Shown piece after piece: positions 63,052 to 64,000 of a stretch of 64,000 nucleotides of DNA (position 1 is its first letter; each line of letters starts with the position of its first letter). The notes below the pieces were generated by a model, which ran no database searches, was not told where the DNA came from, and saw only the letters and a list, made by a program, of their open reading frames with translations. This stretch comes from Sphingorhabdus sp. EL138 (lineage in GTDB: Bacteria > Pseudomonadota > Alphaproteobacteria > Sphingomonadales > Sphingomonadaceae). The stretch covers positions 434,001 through 498,000 of the forward strand of contig NZ_OGVD01000004.1 of the NCBI RefSeq assembly GCF_900258045.1. Reading direction: 5' to 3'. The translations under genes were made by a program, and so were the position numbers.

Positions 63052-64000
63052 TCAACCAAAGGTCCGTTGCCACCATCCGCCGCGCGGCGATTCCGCCTTC
63101 TGGCCGGCTTTGTCGGCCGTATCATCGGTTTTTTTAGTGGCCTTACTTTCCTTTGCAGCGCTCTCATCAACTTTTTTTGCAGCCGACTTCTTCGCTGCTG
63201 TCTTTTTGGCGGGGGCCTTCTTGGCCGGTTTTTCAGCGGCTTCCACGCCGTCCGCATCAGTTTTTTTTGCCCTGGAGCGGGTCGTCTTTTTGGCCGCCGG
63301 TTTTTCCGCCTTGGCGTCATCGGTCGTTTCCGCCGCAGCATCTGATTTTTCAGCTGCTTTGGTTTTGCGCGGTGCGCGGCGACGCTTTGGTTTCTCTTCG
63401 TCGTCTTTCGCTAAGCCGTCATCGGCGGCTGGTGCACTGTCCGTTTCATCAACTGGCGTTTCCGCTTTCTTGCGTGAGCGGCTGGCCCGCTTCGGTTTTT
63501 CCGCTAATTCAGCATTGTCATCGGAACCAGTCTCTGCTGCTTTTTCATCATCCGACTTCCGGTTGCGTCCACCTCTGGAGCGTCGCGATTTTGGCTTTTC
63601 GCCATCATCGCTGCCTTGCTCAGCGGTTTCCGTTTTACTGTCTTCGTCGGACTGTTTATCGGCGGCTTGGTCGCGGTCACCTGTTTCGACCTTGCTTTCG
63701 TTGTTACGATCTCCGCCGCGTCCGCGCCGTCCGCGCCGCCGCCGCCGCTTGCGAGGACGTTCTTCTGTCTCTTCATCCTGTTCAGCGGTGTCGACAATAT
63801 CGTCATCATCTTCATCGACGATAGGCTCGAATTTCGGAACATTTTTGGGAGGGCCGCCAGAGCCTTTGACCTCCATCCGTGCGCCTTCGATCTCTCCGTC
63901 AGGTATGATCTCTACCGAAACGCCATAGCGTTTTTCAATTTCGTCAATCTCGTGCCGTTTACTGTTCAGCACATAGATTGTCGCTTCCTGACTAGCCGTC
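63052..64000 (-). CDS. rne: ribonuclease E, C-terminal part (5' end outside window)
   Basis: The reading frame is open to the window edge, so the gene is cut at its 5' end; about 316 residues are seen. The part near the edge (TIYVLNSKRHEIDEIEKRYGVSVEIIPDGEI) is the end of the RNase E catalytic domain, near the small domain. The rest is a long disordered tail rich in Lys, Ala, Glu and Arg, with an RRRRGRRGRGG stretch that likely binds RNA. RNase E starts mRNA decay and rRNA processing. The tail is the expected scaffold region of an RNA degradosome. Confidence 0.9.
   Translation of the reverse strand, partial: TASQEATIYVLNSKRHEIDEIEKRYGVSVEIIPDGEIEGARMEVKGSGGPPKNVPKFEPIVDEDDDDIVDTAEQDEETEERPRKRRRRRGRRGRGGDRNNESKVETGDRDQAADKQSDEDSKTETAEQGSDDGEKPKSRRSRGGRNRKSDDEKAAETGSDDNAELAEKPKRASRSRKKAETPVDETDSAPAADDGLAKDDEEKPKRRRAPRKTKAAEKSDAAAETTDDAKAEKPAAKKTTRSRAKKTDADGVEAAEKPAKKAPAKKTAAKKSAAKKVDESAAKESKATKKTDDTADKAGQKAESPRGGWWQRTFG

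Noticed and set aside
63110-63928. Ser/Ala-rich plus-strand frame opposite rne
   Set aside because: It mirrors the Lys/Ala/Glu-rich RNase E tail and has the skewed composition expected of a shadow frame.

Overview
The window looks like chromosomal DNA of an alphaproteobacterium of the order Sphingomonadales. The evidence is a serine palmitoyltransferase locus, a PopZ-like DUF2497 protein, several protein families I know mainly from sphingomonads, and a moderate GC content judged by eye, not computed. There is no sign of a phage, an insertion sequence, an integrase or a CRISPR array. Most genes are core genes in short, tightly packed operons with 4-nt stop/start overlaps.

Layout. 0.2-4.2 kb: LytM-type peptidase, ErpA, exonuclease III, an alpha/beta hydrolase and a secreted beta-lactamase-like hydrolase. 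4.2-17.6 kb: a long sphingolipid neighbourhood. It holds a GNAT-fold acyltransferase (candidate ceramide synthase), a desaturase, LptG and LptF, DUF2141, a lipid kinase of the DAGK/Lcb5 type, a Tam41-like nucleotidyltransferase, a zinc-ribbon membrane protein, serine palmitoyltransferase with its acyl carrier protein (followed by a TonB-C protein and a crotonase), an orphan PycTM-like membrane protein, a P450 and a CerR-like reductase. 17.6-19.8 kb: proB and obgE. 19.8-31 kb: an accessory region. It holds a Rieske oxygenase, a LuxR solo and a TetR regulon with two matching operators that controls a Tat-exported protein, an MddA-like methyltransferase, a thioesterase and an ABM lipoprotein. A molybdopterin oxidoreductase, a methyltransferase, DUF2461 and an orphan ExbD follow. 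31-39 kb: a TIGR03032 protein, an NAPE-PLD-like hydrolase and a GST / HCCA isomerase / crotonase / thioesterase / MFS group. 39-41.6 kb: a reduced NfrB/NfrA-like glycan pair. 41.6-46.3 kb: TSUP plus TIGR02186, a HerA-type ATPase, a Met-heptad protein and a GxxExxY protein. 46.3-64 kb: housekeeping genes (valS, two S9 peptidases, popZ-like, tolC, pcm-like, tRNA-Cys, cytochrome c, tRNA-Gln, ppx/gppA, rlmE, dsbA-like, M48 protease, rne cut by the window end).

How the genes fit together. The 4-18 kb block can be read as one route. SPT with its ACP makes the keto long-chain base, the GNAT-fold protein N-acylates it, and the CerR-like reductase reduces the keto group. The desaturase and P450 may modify the chains, the kinase and Tam41-like enzyme may activate a head group, and LptF/LptG could export the product. 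The steps beyond SPT are inferred from family and neighbourhood. The best-supported new observation is regulatory: the core TATCCACTGGATA occurs at two promoters, each starting exactly 30 nt after a TTGACA -35 box. These promoters drive the two halves of the TetR locus at 23-27 kb.
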